From contig NZ_CP092074.1 in NCBI RefSeq assembly GCF_024138715.1, positions 2,232,001 through 2,296,000 on the forward strand: a stretch of 64,000 nucleotides of DNA, read 5' to 3'. Position 1 is the first letter of the stretch, and each line of letters starts with the position of its first letter. Made by a program: the position numbers and the translations under genes. The DNA comes from Emticicia sp. 21SJ11W-3. Lineage in GTDB: Bacteria > Bacteroidota > Bacteroidia > Cytophagales > Spirosomataceae. The notes below the pieces were generated by a model. That model was not told the DNA's origin. It saw nothing but the letters and a program-made list of their open reading frames with translations, and did no database searches. Shown here in pieces: positions 25,920 to 33,963 of this stretch.

Positions 25920-26789
25920 ATGGCGAATAAAGATTCTATTTTACGCATTGCCCTGCAGAAATCTGGCAGGCTGAGTGAAGACTCCTTTGGACTTTTCAAA
26001 GAATGCGGTATAAAGTTTGAAAGTGGCACAGGCAAGCTGAAAACTTCGTCGTCTAACTTTAATGCAGAGTTCCTTTTTCTTCGGGATGACGATATTCCGG
26101 GCTATGTGGAAGACGGCGTGGCTGATATTGGCATTGTTGGCGAAAATGTTTTTGTTGAGTCAAACCGTGAAGCCGAACTGGTTTACCGGCTGGGTTTTTC
26201 GAAATGCAGGTTATCAATAGCCGTGCCTCGTGGCGTTGAGTATAATGGTATTGAAGATTTCAATGGTAAAAGCATAGCTACTTCATACCCGCGTATTCTG
26301 GGCGGTTATCTGAAAAGCAAGGGTGTAACGGCCGAAATACATGAGATCAGCGGGTCGGTTGAGATTGCCCCCAGCATTGGTCTGGCCGAAGGTGTTTGCG
26401 ACATCGTCAGCTCGGGTAGCACCTTGCTCAGTAATGGTTTGAAAGAAGTAGAGGCCATTTTTAAGTCTGAGGCCATTCTGGTTGCCAGCAAAAATTTGTC
26501 TGACGAAAAGCGTGAAACCCTTAATAAATTGTTGTTCAGAATAAGGGCAGTACAAACCGCACAGAATTACAAGTATATTCTGCTGAATGCACCCAATGAT
26601 AAGCTGGATGAAATTATTAGCTTGCTACCGGGCATGAAGAGCCCCACTATTGTGCCTCTGGCCATGTCTGGCTGGTGCTCGATTCATTCTGTACTGGAAG
26701 AAAACCAGTTCTGGGAAAACATCGAGGCTATTCGCGCCGCAGGTGCAGAGGGCATTCTGGTGATTCCGATAGAAAAAATGATATATTAA
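25920..26789 (+). CDS. hisG: ATP phosphoribosyltransferase, long form
   Basis: A 289-residue enzyme that joins ATP and PRPP, the first step of histidine synthesis. LRIALQKSGRLSEDS at the N terminus and the PRPP loop DIVSSGSTLLSNGL (161-174) are diagnostic. The length and the C-terminal domain (about 215-289, with IVPLAMSGWCSIHSVL) mark the long, hexameric form with a histidine-feedback ACT-like domain, which does not need HisZ. It is first in an operon with a 101-residue protein (22 nt away) and hisD. A good promoter lies just upstream. Confidence 0.96.
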   Translation: MANKDSILRIALQKSGRLSEDSFGLFKECGIKFESGTGKLKTSSSNFNAEFLFLRDDDIPGYVEDGVADIGIVGENVFVESNREAELVYRLGFSKCRLSIAVPRGVEYNGIEDFNGKSIATSYPRILGGYLKSKGVTAEIHEISGSVEIAPSIGLAEGVCDIVSSGSTLLSNGLKEVEAIFKSEAILVASKNLSDEKRETLNKLLFRIRAVQTAQNYKYILLNAPNDKLDEIISLLPGMKSPTIVPLAMSGWCSIHSVLEENQFWENIEAIRAAGAEGILVIPIEKMIY

Positions 26790-26811
26790 AAACTACATTT
26801 TCTTAATAGCC

Positions 26812-27117
26812 ATGACCACCTACGATACCTCTGCCGATGCTATAAATGCTTTAACAGCGAATGGCTATGTGCATAATTTTAATCTGAAAAACGAAGCAAT
26901 GTATTGTCATACCCACGACACGCACCTGCCACCGGATGATTTTCAGATAGATGAGGTACATCGTTTTGAGGGCGAAACTGACCTTGAAGATGAGTTGGTG
27001 GTGTATGCCATTTCTTCGCCATCTACGGGTTTAAAAGGAGTTTTAGTGAATGCTTATGGCGTATATGCTGAGGGAATCTCGGCAGAATTGGTAGAAAAAC
27101 TGAAAATTATCAGATAA
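26812..27117 (+). CDS. Conserved small protein of the his operon, function unknown
   Basis: A 101-residue cytoplasmic acidic protein. Similar small Bacteroidota proteins are often labelled phosphoribosylpyrophosphate synthetase, but it is a third the length of that enzyme and has no PRPP-binding loop. Seen here: NGYVHNFNLKNEAMYCH, HLPPDDFQIDEVHRFEG, then an alternating strand region VVYAISSPSTGLKGVLVNAYG. Its stop codon abuts the hisD ATG, so it is almost certainly co-translated with hisD. A link to histidine synthesis is inferred from position only. Confidence 0.8.
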   Translation: MTTYDTSADAINALTANGYVHNFNLKNEAMYCHTHDTHLPPDDFQIDEVHRFEGETDLEDELVVYAISSPSTGLKGVLVNAYGVYAEGISAELVEKLKIIR

Positions 27118-28386
27118 ATGAAAATAGTTTCTTTTCCTCCACGAGCTGAGTGGAAACAGTTGCTGGCACGCCCCGTGCAGGAAATGGCAGATATTGAGCA
27201 AAAAGTACAACCAATTTTAGCCAAAGTAAAAAAAGAAGGAGATATTGCCTTGCGTGAATTTGCTTTGAAATTCGATAAGATTGAATTAGGTGCCATACAA
27301 GTACCACAATCGGAAATTGATGCTGCCGGCGAGCATCTTTCAGAAGAGCTGAAAGCGGCTATTCATCAGGCATATCATAATATTTATACGTTTCATGCTG
27401 CACAAAAGCAAGAACCACAGGTAATTGAAACCATGCCGGGTATAAAGTGCTGGAGAAAAAACGTGGGTATACAAAAAGTCGGGTTTTATATTCCGGGGGG
27501 TACTGCCCCACTTTTTTCAACAGTATTGATGTTGGGTGTACCGGCACAAATTGCCGGTTGTCAGGAGGTGATCCTCTGTTCGCCAAGTAACCATCCGGCT
27601 ATTTACTATGCAGCTAAACTGGTAGGTGTAACAAAGGTTTTCAGGGTAGGAGGGGCACAGGCCATTGCGGCTATGGCCTATGGTACTGAAACTATTCCGC
27701 AGGTATTTAAGATTTTCGGCCCGGGTAACCAGTATGTAACGGCTGCTAAACAATTATTGAGCAAAGAGGGCGTAGCCATCGATATGCCCGCAGGACCATC
27801 AGAAGTGGCTGTTTTTGCCGATGATTCAGCTATTTCGTCTTTCGTAGCTTCTGACCTGCTTTCGCAGGCTGAACATGGAGCCGATAGCCAGGTATTACTG
27901 GTAACAACCAGCAAGAAACTGGTTTCGGCTGTTAATCTGGCTGTATCTGGTCAATTAAACCGCCTGCCCAGAAAAGAACTGGCTGCACAGGCTATAGAGA
28001 ATTCAAAGATAATTCTGCTTGAAAATGAAGCTGATTGCATTGAGTTGCTGAATGATTATGCACCTGAACACCTGATATTATCGGTTGAGAATTATTCTGA
28101 TGTGGCAGAGCAGATAGTCAATGCAGGCTCGGTATTTTTAGGTAATTATACCCCCGAATCTTGCGGTGATTACGCATCAGGTACTAACCATACCCTGCCA
28201 ACCAATGGCTATGCACGTGCTTACAGTGGCGTATCTTTAGATAGTTTTGTAAAGAAAATTACTTTTCAGGAAATATCAGAAACCGGCATCAGAAACATCA
28301 GCAAAACTGTAGAACTAATGGCAGAGGCTGAGTCGCTGGAAGCCCATAAACGAGCCGTTAGCCTGAGAGTAGAAAGTCTGGGCTGA
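27118..28386 (+). CDS. hisD: Histidinol dehydrogenase
   Basis: A 422-residue zinc enzyme that oxidises L-histidinol to L-histidine in two NAD-dependent steps. Conserved segments are VGFYIPGGTAPLFSTVLMLG near 122, AYGTETIPQVFKIFGPGNQYVTAAK, DMPAGPSEVAVFADD, LLSQAEHGADSQV (zinc Gln and His) and YAPEHL with its catalytic Glu-His. The length is normal. It begins on the base after the stop of the 101-residue gene. The next his genes (hisC, hisB and so on) do not follow; a terminator comes 28 nt later, so the operon here is only three genes. Confidence 0.96.
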   Translation: MKIVSFPPRAEWKQLLARPVQEMADIEQKVQPILAKVKKEGDIALREFALKFDKIELGAIQVPQSEIDAAGEHLSEELKAAIHQAYHNIYTFHAAQKQEPQVIETMPGIKCWRKNVGIQKVGFYIPGGTAPLFSTVLMLGVPAQIAGCQEVILCSPSNHPAIYYAAKLVGVTKVFRVGGAQAIAAMAYGTETIPQVFKIFGPGNQYVTAAKQLLSKEGVAIDMPAGPSEVAVFADDSAISSFVASDLLSQAEHGADSQVLLVTTSKKLVSAVNLAVSGQLNRLPRKELAAQAIENSKIILLENEADCIELLNDYAPEHLILSVENYSDVAEQIVNAGSVFLGNYTPESCGDYASGTNHTLPTNGYARAYSGVSLDSFVKKITFQEISETGIRNISKTVELMAEAESLEAHKRAVSLRVESLG

Positions 28387-28413
28387 TTGTAAAGCGCTTT
28401 TATATAATCATAG

Positions 28414-28446
28414 AAAAATCCAGTCCTGCCAGAACTGGATTTTTTT
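28414..28446 (+). terminator. Terminator of the hisG-hisD operon
   Basis: AAATCCAGT and ACTGGATTT flank a short loop (CCTGCCAGA), then a T run. It lies 28 nt past the hisD stop. Confidence 0.85.
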
Positions 28447-28500
28447 ATGCCTTCGGGCAAGCCCCGCAACACGTTAAGGCGTCAGTATTTTGCTGCCCGT

Positions 28501-30258
28501 TCAGAACTGCTTTTGCAGGGCCTCTATTGCCGCTGCCAGATAAACCATCGGGGCATTCCAGTTGATGGCAATTTCGTTTGATGCATAAGAGCACTCATCA
28601 TCTGTAAATGACTCGTCAGCAAACAAAGAAGTATAAGAGGCGCATTTATCTTGTCTGCCAACATTAGGCCCGCCAGATAGCAAACCCGGCACCGGTTGTG
28701 GAATGCCGTCGGCTACTGATGGCCTGTGGTGTGCGTGCATAACCTGCTTTGAGCCATAACCGGTAAGAAAAGAATATCCGGTTGCATTTCTTCCAAACAA
28801 ATAATCCAGATTATATAAGGCCGCTTCAAGGTACCTCTTGTCAGAGGTAATTTTGTAGGCTTGCAAAAGTGCAATTCCCTGATTGGCCGCATGAGAACTA
28901 CTACCCCACATGTAATCCTGGGCGCTTTTGCCCATTACAGTGTTAAAGGCCTGTTTGTCAGAACCGTCTAACAGTTTGTCGGCAAAGGTTTTCAGCAACT
29001 CTTTTACTTTAGGCAAAGCAGCCAAAGCTTTAGGTGTAAGCGTTTTCTCCGACCTCACTAAACTGTAATACCCCAGCATTCTGACCTGATTCCACGAGGG
29101 TAATTGTAAAGGGGTTTCAGGGAACAGATTGTTTACGTCGGCATAGTTATCATCTTTAGTGCTTATCCAGAGTTCTATTGCTGCCCAAATCCACTCATCA
29201 GTTGCGTTTCTGTCGCCATATTCACCGGTTACAATATCGGGGTCAAACTGTTTATTGATTTCATTTTGCCTGTAGAACGCATTTTGGTTGGCCCTGGCCC
29301 ATGCCCAGGCTTTGGTAGCGGCTGTTAGGCATGAGTCTGCAAGGCTGGGTAACTGCTTCTGATAGTCTTTCAATATCCGGCTGGCTTGTGCCATCACGGC
29401 TACGAAATCTAACGAGGCTGTAATGCTTTTTTGTACCACATAGCGTGGCTTTGTGGCTTTGTCTGGCATTATCATTCCGTCGAACGAAGGGTTGGTCAGC
29501 TTATGATAAACACCGCCGTCGGCTGGGTCTTGCATAGTTAGCATCCATCTTAAATTATAAAGTGCCTCGTCCAGTAAATCTGGCATGGCATTCTTGCTTT
29601 CAGGAATATTGGCCTTGAAGGTCTTAAAGTATACCGGATGGTCTTCATACAATGAAAACAGCGTAGCCATTGTTATGCCCGAGTTTACAATATATTTGTT
29701 GTAGTCTCCGGCATCGTACCAACCGCCAGGCGAAGAAATTACTGAATTTTCAGGCCTATCTGTTGAAACCGCCGAGGCATGTATCAATACTTTGTCATCC
29801 GGATGCCCGGCGCTTCTGTGCCATTTGCCTGCATATTTTTCAGGCAGCTCAGTAGATGCCCTCTGGTAATAAAAGCCTTTCAGCGAAGCAATGGCAGCAC
29901 TACGATGTACATCGTTTTTGATTTCGAAAGGATATGAAATCCCTTTTTCTCCGATACTTACATAGTAAACGCCTGTCTTCTGGAAGGCAGAAAAATCGGC
30001 AATCTGAGTGGTTTTCTGAGAAATACTGTTAGTTCTTTGCTCAGACAGCTTCCCTCTGTAAACCACATCTTTTTTGTTTGGTGCCAGTATACTAAAATCA
30101 CTTTGTTTTTCGCCTACCCAAACAGCCATTTTAGGTGCTTTTGGATAAAAACCCAGTTGATTAAGCCTTATGTTTTCTGTTTGTGCAGCGGCATCGGTCA
30201 TCCTGCCAATGGCGACAAGAAACAGTACAATTAAATACAGGTTGAATATACGTTTCAT
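28501..30258 (-). CDS. GH9 glycoside hydrolase (endoglucanase type) with N-terminal Ig-like domain
   Basis: A 585-residue secreted enzyme with signal peptide (ending DAAAQ). An Ig-like CelD-type domain (about 27-115, NIRLNQLGFYPKAPKMAVW) precedes the (alpha/alpha)6 barrel. Catalytic D182 and D185 lie in WYDAGDY, and the general acid E562 lies in SYASNEIAINWNAP. Active-site residues also include the YGRNATGYSFLTG-like LFGRNATGYSFLTGYG segment. It would cut beta-1,4-glucan or mixed-linkage glucan. No T9SS tail is present, so the product is probably periplasmic. It is followed by the his terminator on the other strand and preceded by a terminator hairpin. Confidence 0.93.
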   Translation of the reverse strand: MKRIFNLYLIVLFLVAIGRMTDAAAQTENIRLNQLGFYPKAPKMAVWVGEKQSDFSILAPNKKDVVYRGKLSEQRTNSISQKTTQIADFSAFQKTGVYYVSIGEKGISYPFEIKNDVHRSAAIASLKGFYYQRASTELPEKYAGKWHRSAGHPDDKVLIHASAVSTDRPENSVISSPGGWYDAGDYNKYIVNSGITMATLFSLYEDHPVYFKTFKANIPESKNAMPDLLDEALYNLRWMLTMQDPADGGVYHKLTNPSFDGMIMPDKATKPRYVVQKSITASLDFVAVMAQASRILKDYQKQLPSLADSCLTAATKAWAWARANQNAFYRQNEINKQFDPDIVTGEYGDRNATDEWIWAAIELWISTKDDNYADVNNLFPETPLQLPSWNQVRMLGYYSLVRSEKTLTPKALAALPKVKELLKTFADKLLDGSDKQAFNTVMGKSAQDYMWGSSSHAANQGIALLQAYKITSDKRYLEAALYNLDYLFGRNATGYSFLTGYGSKQVMHAHHRPSVADGIPQPVPGLLSGGPNVGRQDKCASYTSLFADESFTDDECSYASNEIAINWNAPMVYLAAAIEALQKQF

Positions 30259-30281
30259 AAGATACAGGTTTTTTAAAAATT

Positions 30282-30317
30282 AAGCCACACTCATTGTTAA
30301 AACAGAAAGTGTGGCTT
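30282..30317 (-). terminator. Terminator of the Dabb gene (bidirectional)
   Basis: AAGCCACACT (30282-30291) and AGTGTGGCTT (30308-30317) pair perfectly with a 16-nt loop. T-rich sequence follows on the minus strand. Confidence 0.75.
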
Positions 30318-30343
30318 TTTAAATATTATTGGCATAGAGATAA

Positions 30344-30751
30344 TTATCTTTTGGGCCCTACTGAATCATAAACATTCACTTTTTCCCATAGATGTGAGTA
30401 TTCTTCTACAAATTTTAAGTGGATCGGATGTTTCTGGTATATTTCTTCTTCTTCAAGGCTATCAAAAAAGCATAGCCATGAAACAGAGTAGTCGCGTATA
30501 ATTACACTGCGGTTGGTTGTTGCAGGAGAGCCGATATGTGCCATTCTGATGGTTGGAACTTTTGAGAGTTTCTCCAGTCCTTCCAGTAATTTAGTTTTGT
30601 CGGCTTCGCTATTCGGGTTCTTCAGGTAAAAAAACACATGATGCACAAACAATTCTTTAGCAGTTTTTGCCTCAGCGGGTGATGTTAACCCTGCGGCTCC
30701 AACAGTTAACGCAGCATTTTTTACGAAATTACGACGGGAAATTCCATTCAT
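30344..30751 (-). CDS. Dabb-domain protein with Tat signal
   Basis: A 135-residue stress-responsive A/B-barrel (Dabb) protein. The leader has a twin-arginine motif (SRRNFVKNAALTVG), predicting Tat export. The mature part begins near ELFVHHVFFYLK, the Dabb start, and includes SLEEEEIYQKHPIHLKFVEEY. Dabb domains form dimeric ferredoxin-like barrels; many bind small aromatic or polyketide ligands. The role here is unknown. It lies between GH44 and GH9 genes on the same strand, separated from each by hairpins. Confidence 0.85.
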   Translation of the reverse strand: MNGISRRNFVKNAALTVGAAGLTSPAEAKTAKELFVHHVFFYLKNPNSEADKTKLLEGLEKLSKVPTIRMAHIGSPATTNRSVIIRDYSVSWLCFFDSLEEEEIYQKHPIHLKFVEEYSHLWEKVNVYDSVGPKR

Positions 30752-30811
30752 TCTCTTTGGGTTGTTTAAATGTATAACCGATACTGACGGTCTGCTTACA
30801 AAAACTAATGC

Positions 30812-30856
30812 TAATAAAAGAATTAAATGTCAGAATGACAATTAATTCTTTTATTA
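30812..30856. repeat. 45-bp near-perfect palindrome between the GH44 and Dabb genes
   Basis: Two 21-nt arms (30812-30832 and 30836-30856) match at 20 of 21 positions around GAA. The core reads TGTCAGAATGACA. It lies 98 nt past the GH44 stop and 60 nt before the Dabb ATG. It may end the GH44 transcript, or bind a dimeric regulator ahead of the Dabb gene. Confidence 0.75.
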
Positions 30857-30953
30857 TTTTTCTACTGACTATTTAATTGAATCAACTATTGAAATCACCA
30901 GCATTTATCAAAAGATTACTTTTTTTGAACAAATTCTTTAATGCCAAAAAGAG

Positions 30954-32834
30954 TCATTCAATCATAATTTTTCTTACAATGGCGCCTTCGTTGTTGGTTA
31001 ATCTCACAAAATAAGTTGCCGCAGGTAAAAAATGCTTTATTGCAACCTTACGGCTCTCTTTGCTGATTGTTTCCTGATAAATCACTTTTCCTTGTACATT
31101 TGTTATTTCTAATTCTTCAAATGCCCCGGTTTCCCATTCAATAAATACTTTTTCTGATGATGGATTCGGGAAAACCTTCACATTAACCCCCTGATTTATT
31201 TCAGTACCCAATAAATTAATCTGGCCAATATGGCCTGCCAATTGTAATGAAGTAACCGACATAGGTGGTAAGTTAAGGGCCAGTGTATTGCCTGCAACAT
31301 CAATGTCGCTTTCTGTTAAAGCGTTTTTTGTATGAGAAAAAAAAGTCTCGGTGACGGGTAATGATTTAAGGCTCATCGCCTTAGCTTTGGTACTGCTGAC
31401 AATGAAATTATCAAAGCTGATTGTTGCAGGTTGGCTGTTGGCCGCGCTACGGTTCACCAGAACCACAGTCATAGAATCTTTGGCCGCATTGATACTCGGG
31501 TAAGCCGATACCAGTATTTCGTTAGATGTTTCTGCGTTAATGTAATATGATTTGTTAAATCTGCTGAAAAGGTGCAGGGTTTCCCACATACCGGGCTTCC
31601 ATTGCCAGGGTGTAAGAATCTCTACGCCATTTTTCATAAACTCTCCTATAGTTGAAGCATACCAAACTGCGGTTACGTTTGCATTTTCGCTTTCAATACC
31701 TGCTTCAGTCAGGCCCAGCGTTACTCCATGATACGCGCCCATATATTGAGCGAGCCAGTCGTTTATTCTACCAAAAATATATTCTTTGTTCTGGCTGTTG
31801 TCCCAGTTGCCATTTACGTTCTTAACACCATTTGCGCCCGGAAAAGCATAATTTCGATCGAAAAACACCCTATGCAGTTGTACAATTTCATCAGCTATTT
31901 TTGTAGACGGGTAAAAGTGTATGTCCAGTACATCCAGTAATTTCACACCGCTTGCTTTTTGCTCTTCTGCTACTCTTTTAATGAAGTACTCCAGCCACGG
32001 AAATTTGCGTCCCTCGTAGTTAATACCAGCGGGCCAGTTGTACCACTGCCACTCATTGGCAGTTACCGGCCCAACCAGTTTAATTTCAGGAAACTTCGCC
32101 CGGGCTTTTTTTGCAACGGCAAAATACTTCTGCATAAACTCCTCAGCCAATGGCTGTGTCGGCATTACGTCATCATGTGTGCCGCTCCAAATTTCAGGTT
32201 CATTATCCATGTTCCAATAGATAATCTTGCTTTTGCTAAGGCCTAAACCATTGTTACCAAACCAATGGTCAAGAATACCGATGGTTGAGTCAGCCGGCCA
32301 TTTTTCAAGATATAGGCTGGGGTCTCCGTCTGTTTTTGCTTTATTTCCGGTTGGGCTTAGTATACCATTGCCGGCCAGATTCTGGGTTACACCTTCCCAC
32401 CAGGCCGATTGGTTATAGACCCAGTCATTAAAATTAAAGGCATTGGTTTTGGCTGCCCGGCCTATAAGCTGAAAAGCCCACATACCTTGTGCGTAAGGCA
32501 CATGCTTTTGCAGGTTCTTTGCGGCGTTATCCCAGTTGTTTACATATACATTATTGTACCAGTCCGGGTGGCTCGATAATTTCCTGCGCCAGTTGTATTT
32601 GGTGCTGTTGTTGCCTGTACTTTCTCTGAAAAACTGTACACCGGCTTCTTTTACCCGTATCAGGTCTTCGGCAGAAATTTGCTCATTGGGGTTGGTAGAG
32701 GCAAAAGAGTTATTGCGCCCGTAAAGATAAGGTGATACAGGCTTCAGGTTTTTTGCCGGGTTTATTCTGATACTGACCTGAGCCAAAGCAACCTGATATA
32801 TGAAGAGTATAACTACAGCCAATAGTCTTTTCAT
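30954..32834 (-). CDS. GH44 glycoside hydrolase with T9SS type A C-terminal domain
   Basis: A 626-residue secreted enzyme with a signal peptide (ending LALAQ). The GH44 signature is IYWNMDNEPEIWSGTHDD, where E212 fits the acid/base residue; a second Glu in GLTEAGIES near 380 fits the nucleophile. GH44 enzymes cut xyloglucan, carboxymethylcellulose and xylan. The last 80 residues, from about VKVFPNPSSEKVFIEW to VRKIMIE, are a T9SS type A sorting domain, so the enzyme is exported and anchored or released at the cell surface. It is the only T9SS cargo I see in the window. Confidence 0.9.
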   Translation of the reverse strand: MKRLLAVVILFIYQVALAQVSIRINPAKNLKPVSPYLYGRNNSFASTNPNEQISAEDLIRVKEAGVQFFRESTGNNSTKYNWRRKLSSHPDWYNNVYVNNWDNAAKNLQKHVPYAQGMWAFQLIGRAAKTNAFNFNDWVYNQSAWWEGVTQNLAGNGILSPTGNKAKTDGDPSLYLEKWPADSTIGILDHWFGNNGLGLSKSKIIYWNMDNEPEIWSGTHDDVMPTQPLAEEFMQKYFAVAKKARAKFPEIKLVGPVTANEWQWYNWPAGINYEGRKFPWLEYFIKRVAEEQKASGVKLLDVLDIHFYPSTKIADEIVQLHRVFFDRNYAFPGANGVKNVNGNWDNSQNKEYIFGRINDWLAQYMGAYHGVTLGLTEAGIESENANVTAVWYASTIGEFMKNGVEILTPWQWKPGMWETLHLFSRFNKSYYINAETSNEILVSAYPSINAAKDSMTVVLVNRSAANSQPATISFDNFIVSSTKAKAMSLKSLPVTETFFSHTKNALTESDIDVAGNTLALNLPPMSVTSLQLAGHIGQINLLGTEINQGVNVKVFPNPSSEKVFIEWETGAFEELEITNVQGKVIYQETISKESRKVAIKHFLPAATYFVRLTNNEGAIVRKIMIE

Positions 32835-32904
32835 AGGGTTTAAAGAAAGGAAGAATCAAAGCAATTAAAACAAAAACAGGTCTTTTATTTTTTAAACTGC
32901 AATG

Positions 32905-32945
32905 CTACCGGCACCCATAAATTAGGCCATAATCAGTGCCGGTAG
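32905..32945 (-). terminator. Hairpin after the AKR gene, probable terminator
   Basis: CTACCGGCAC (32905-32914) and GTGCCGGTAG (32936-32945) form a 10-bp perfect stem with a 21-nt loop. T-rich sequence follows on the minus strand, after a gap of about ten bases. It lies 16 nt past the AKR stop. Confidence 0.6.
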
Positions 32946-32961
32946 TATTAAAGGCTAGATT

Positions 32962-33954
32962 TTAACCTTTTAAAATCAATTCAATCTGTTTGAGTTCCTG
33001 ATGGGTGAAATCAGTATTGTTCAGGCATTTGAGAGCGTCTTCCAGCTGAGATACCCTGCTGGCGCCTATCAGAACTGAGGTAACCCGGTTGTCTTTTAAC
33101 ACCCATGCCAGCGCCATTTGAGCCAGTGTTTGGCCACGCCCAATGGCGAGGCTATTTAATTGCTGTATTTTGAAGACTGCATTTTCGGTTACCTGGTTTT
33201 CCTGAAGATGCCCGTGTTGTTTGGCAGCCCTTGAGTCTGCCGGAATCCCCCTCAGGTATTTATCAGTCAGAAGTCCCTGCGCCAAAGGCGAAAACGGAAT
33301 ACAACCAACGCCATGCACCTCAAGGGCATCAAGAAGGCTGTCTTCAACCCAGCGCTCAAACATTGAATATTTGGGCTGATGTATCAGGCAGGGTGTACCC
33401 AACTGTTGAAGAATGTTGAAGGCCTTAACGGCATCCGGAGTTTTATAATTGGATATGCCGACATAAAAGGCTTTACCCTGACGGACAATTAAATCAAGGG
33501 CACTCATTGTTTCTTCAAGCGGCGTTTGCGGGTCTGGTCTGTGATGATAAAATATATCTACGTAGTCAATACCCATGCGTTTCAGGCTTTGGTCTATGCT
33601 TGCTGTCAGGTACTTTTTTGAACCCCAGTCTCCATACGGGCCAGGCCACATCGGGTATCCGGCCTTAGATGAAATAATGAGTTCGTCCCGATACGGTGCA
33701 AAATCTTTTTTCAGCAGTAAGCCGAAATTTTCTTCTGCCGAGCCAGGCGGCGGCCCGTAATTGTTTGCTAAGTCAAAATGGGTGATGCCGTTATCAAACG
33801 CAGCCCTGAGTATGGCCCGGTAATTGTCAAACACATCTACCCCTCCGAAATTATGCCATAAACCCAACGACACGGCCGGCAGTCTGAGTCCGCTTTTACC
33901 GCATTGGCGGTAGGTCATTTGCCCGTATCGGTTATTATTTGCTGAATACCCCAT
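32962..33954 (-). CDS. Aldo/keto reductase (YghZ/glyceraldehyde-3-phosphate reductase type)
   Basis: A 330-residue NADPH-dependent TIM-barrel reductase. The start (YRQCGKSGLRLPAVSLGLWHNFGG) and the SAEENFG and YVDIFYHHRPDP segments are typical of the E. coli YghZ group, also related to potassium-channel beta subunits. The catalytic tetrad residues are visible as D in FDLANNYG, Y in that same segment, K in ISSKAGYP and H in FYHHRPD. It would reduce small aldehydes or aldoses. It follows the sialate O-acetylesterase gene by 9 nt and is likely co-transcribed with it. Confidence 0.9.
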   Translation of the reverse strand: MGYSANNNRYGQMTYRQCGKSGLRLPAVSLGLWHNFGGVDVFDNYRAILRAAFDNGITHFDLANNYGPPPGSAEENFGLLLKKDFAPYRDELIISSKAGYPMWPGPYGDWGSKKYLTASIDQSLKRMGIDYVDIFYHHRPDPQTPLEETMSALDLIVRQGKAFYVGISNYKTPDAVKAFNILQQLGTPCLIHQPKYSMFERWVEDSLLDALEVHGVGCIPFSPLAQGLLTDKYLRGIPADSRAAKQHGHLQENQVTENAVFKIQQLNSLAIGRGQTLAQMALAWVLKDNRVTSVLIGASRVSQLEDALKCLNNTDFTHQELKQIELILKG

Positions 33955-33963
33955 GTTTTAGCT

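Noticed and set aside
26812-27117. Phosphoribosylpyrophosphate synthetase
   Set aside because: Far too short and lacks the PRPP and ATP binding motifs; the label seems to come from its his-operon position.
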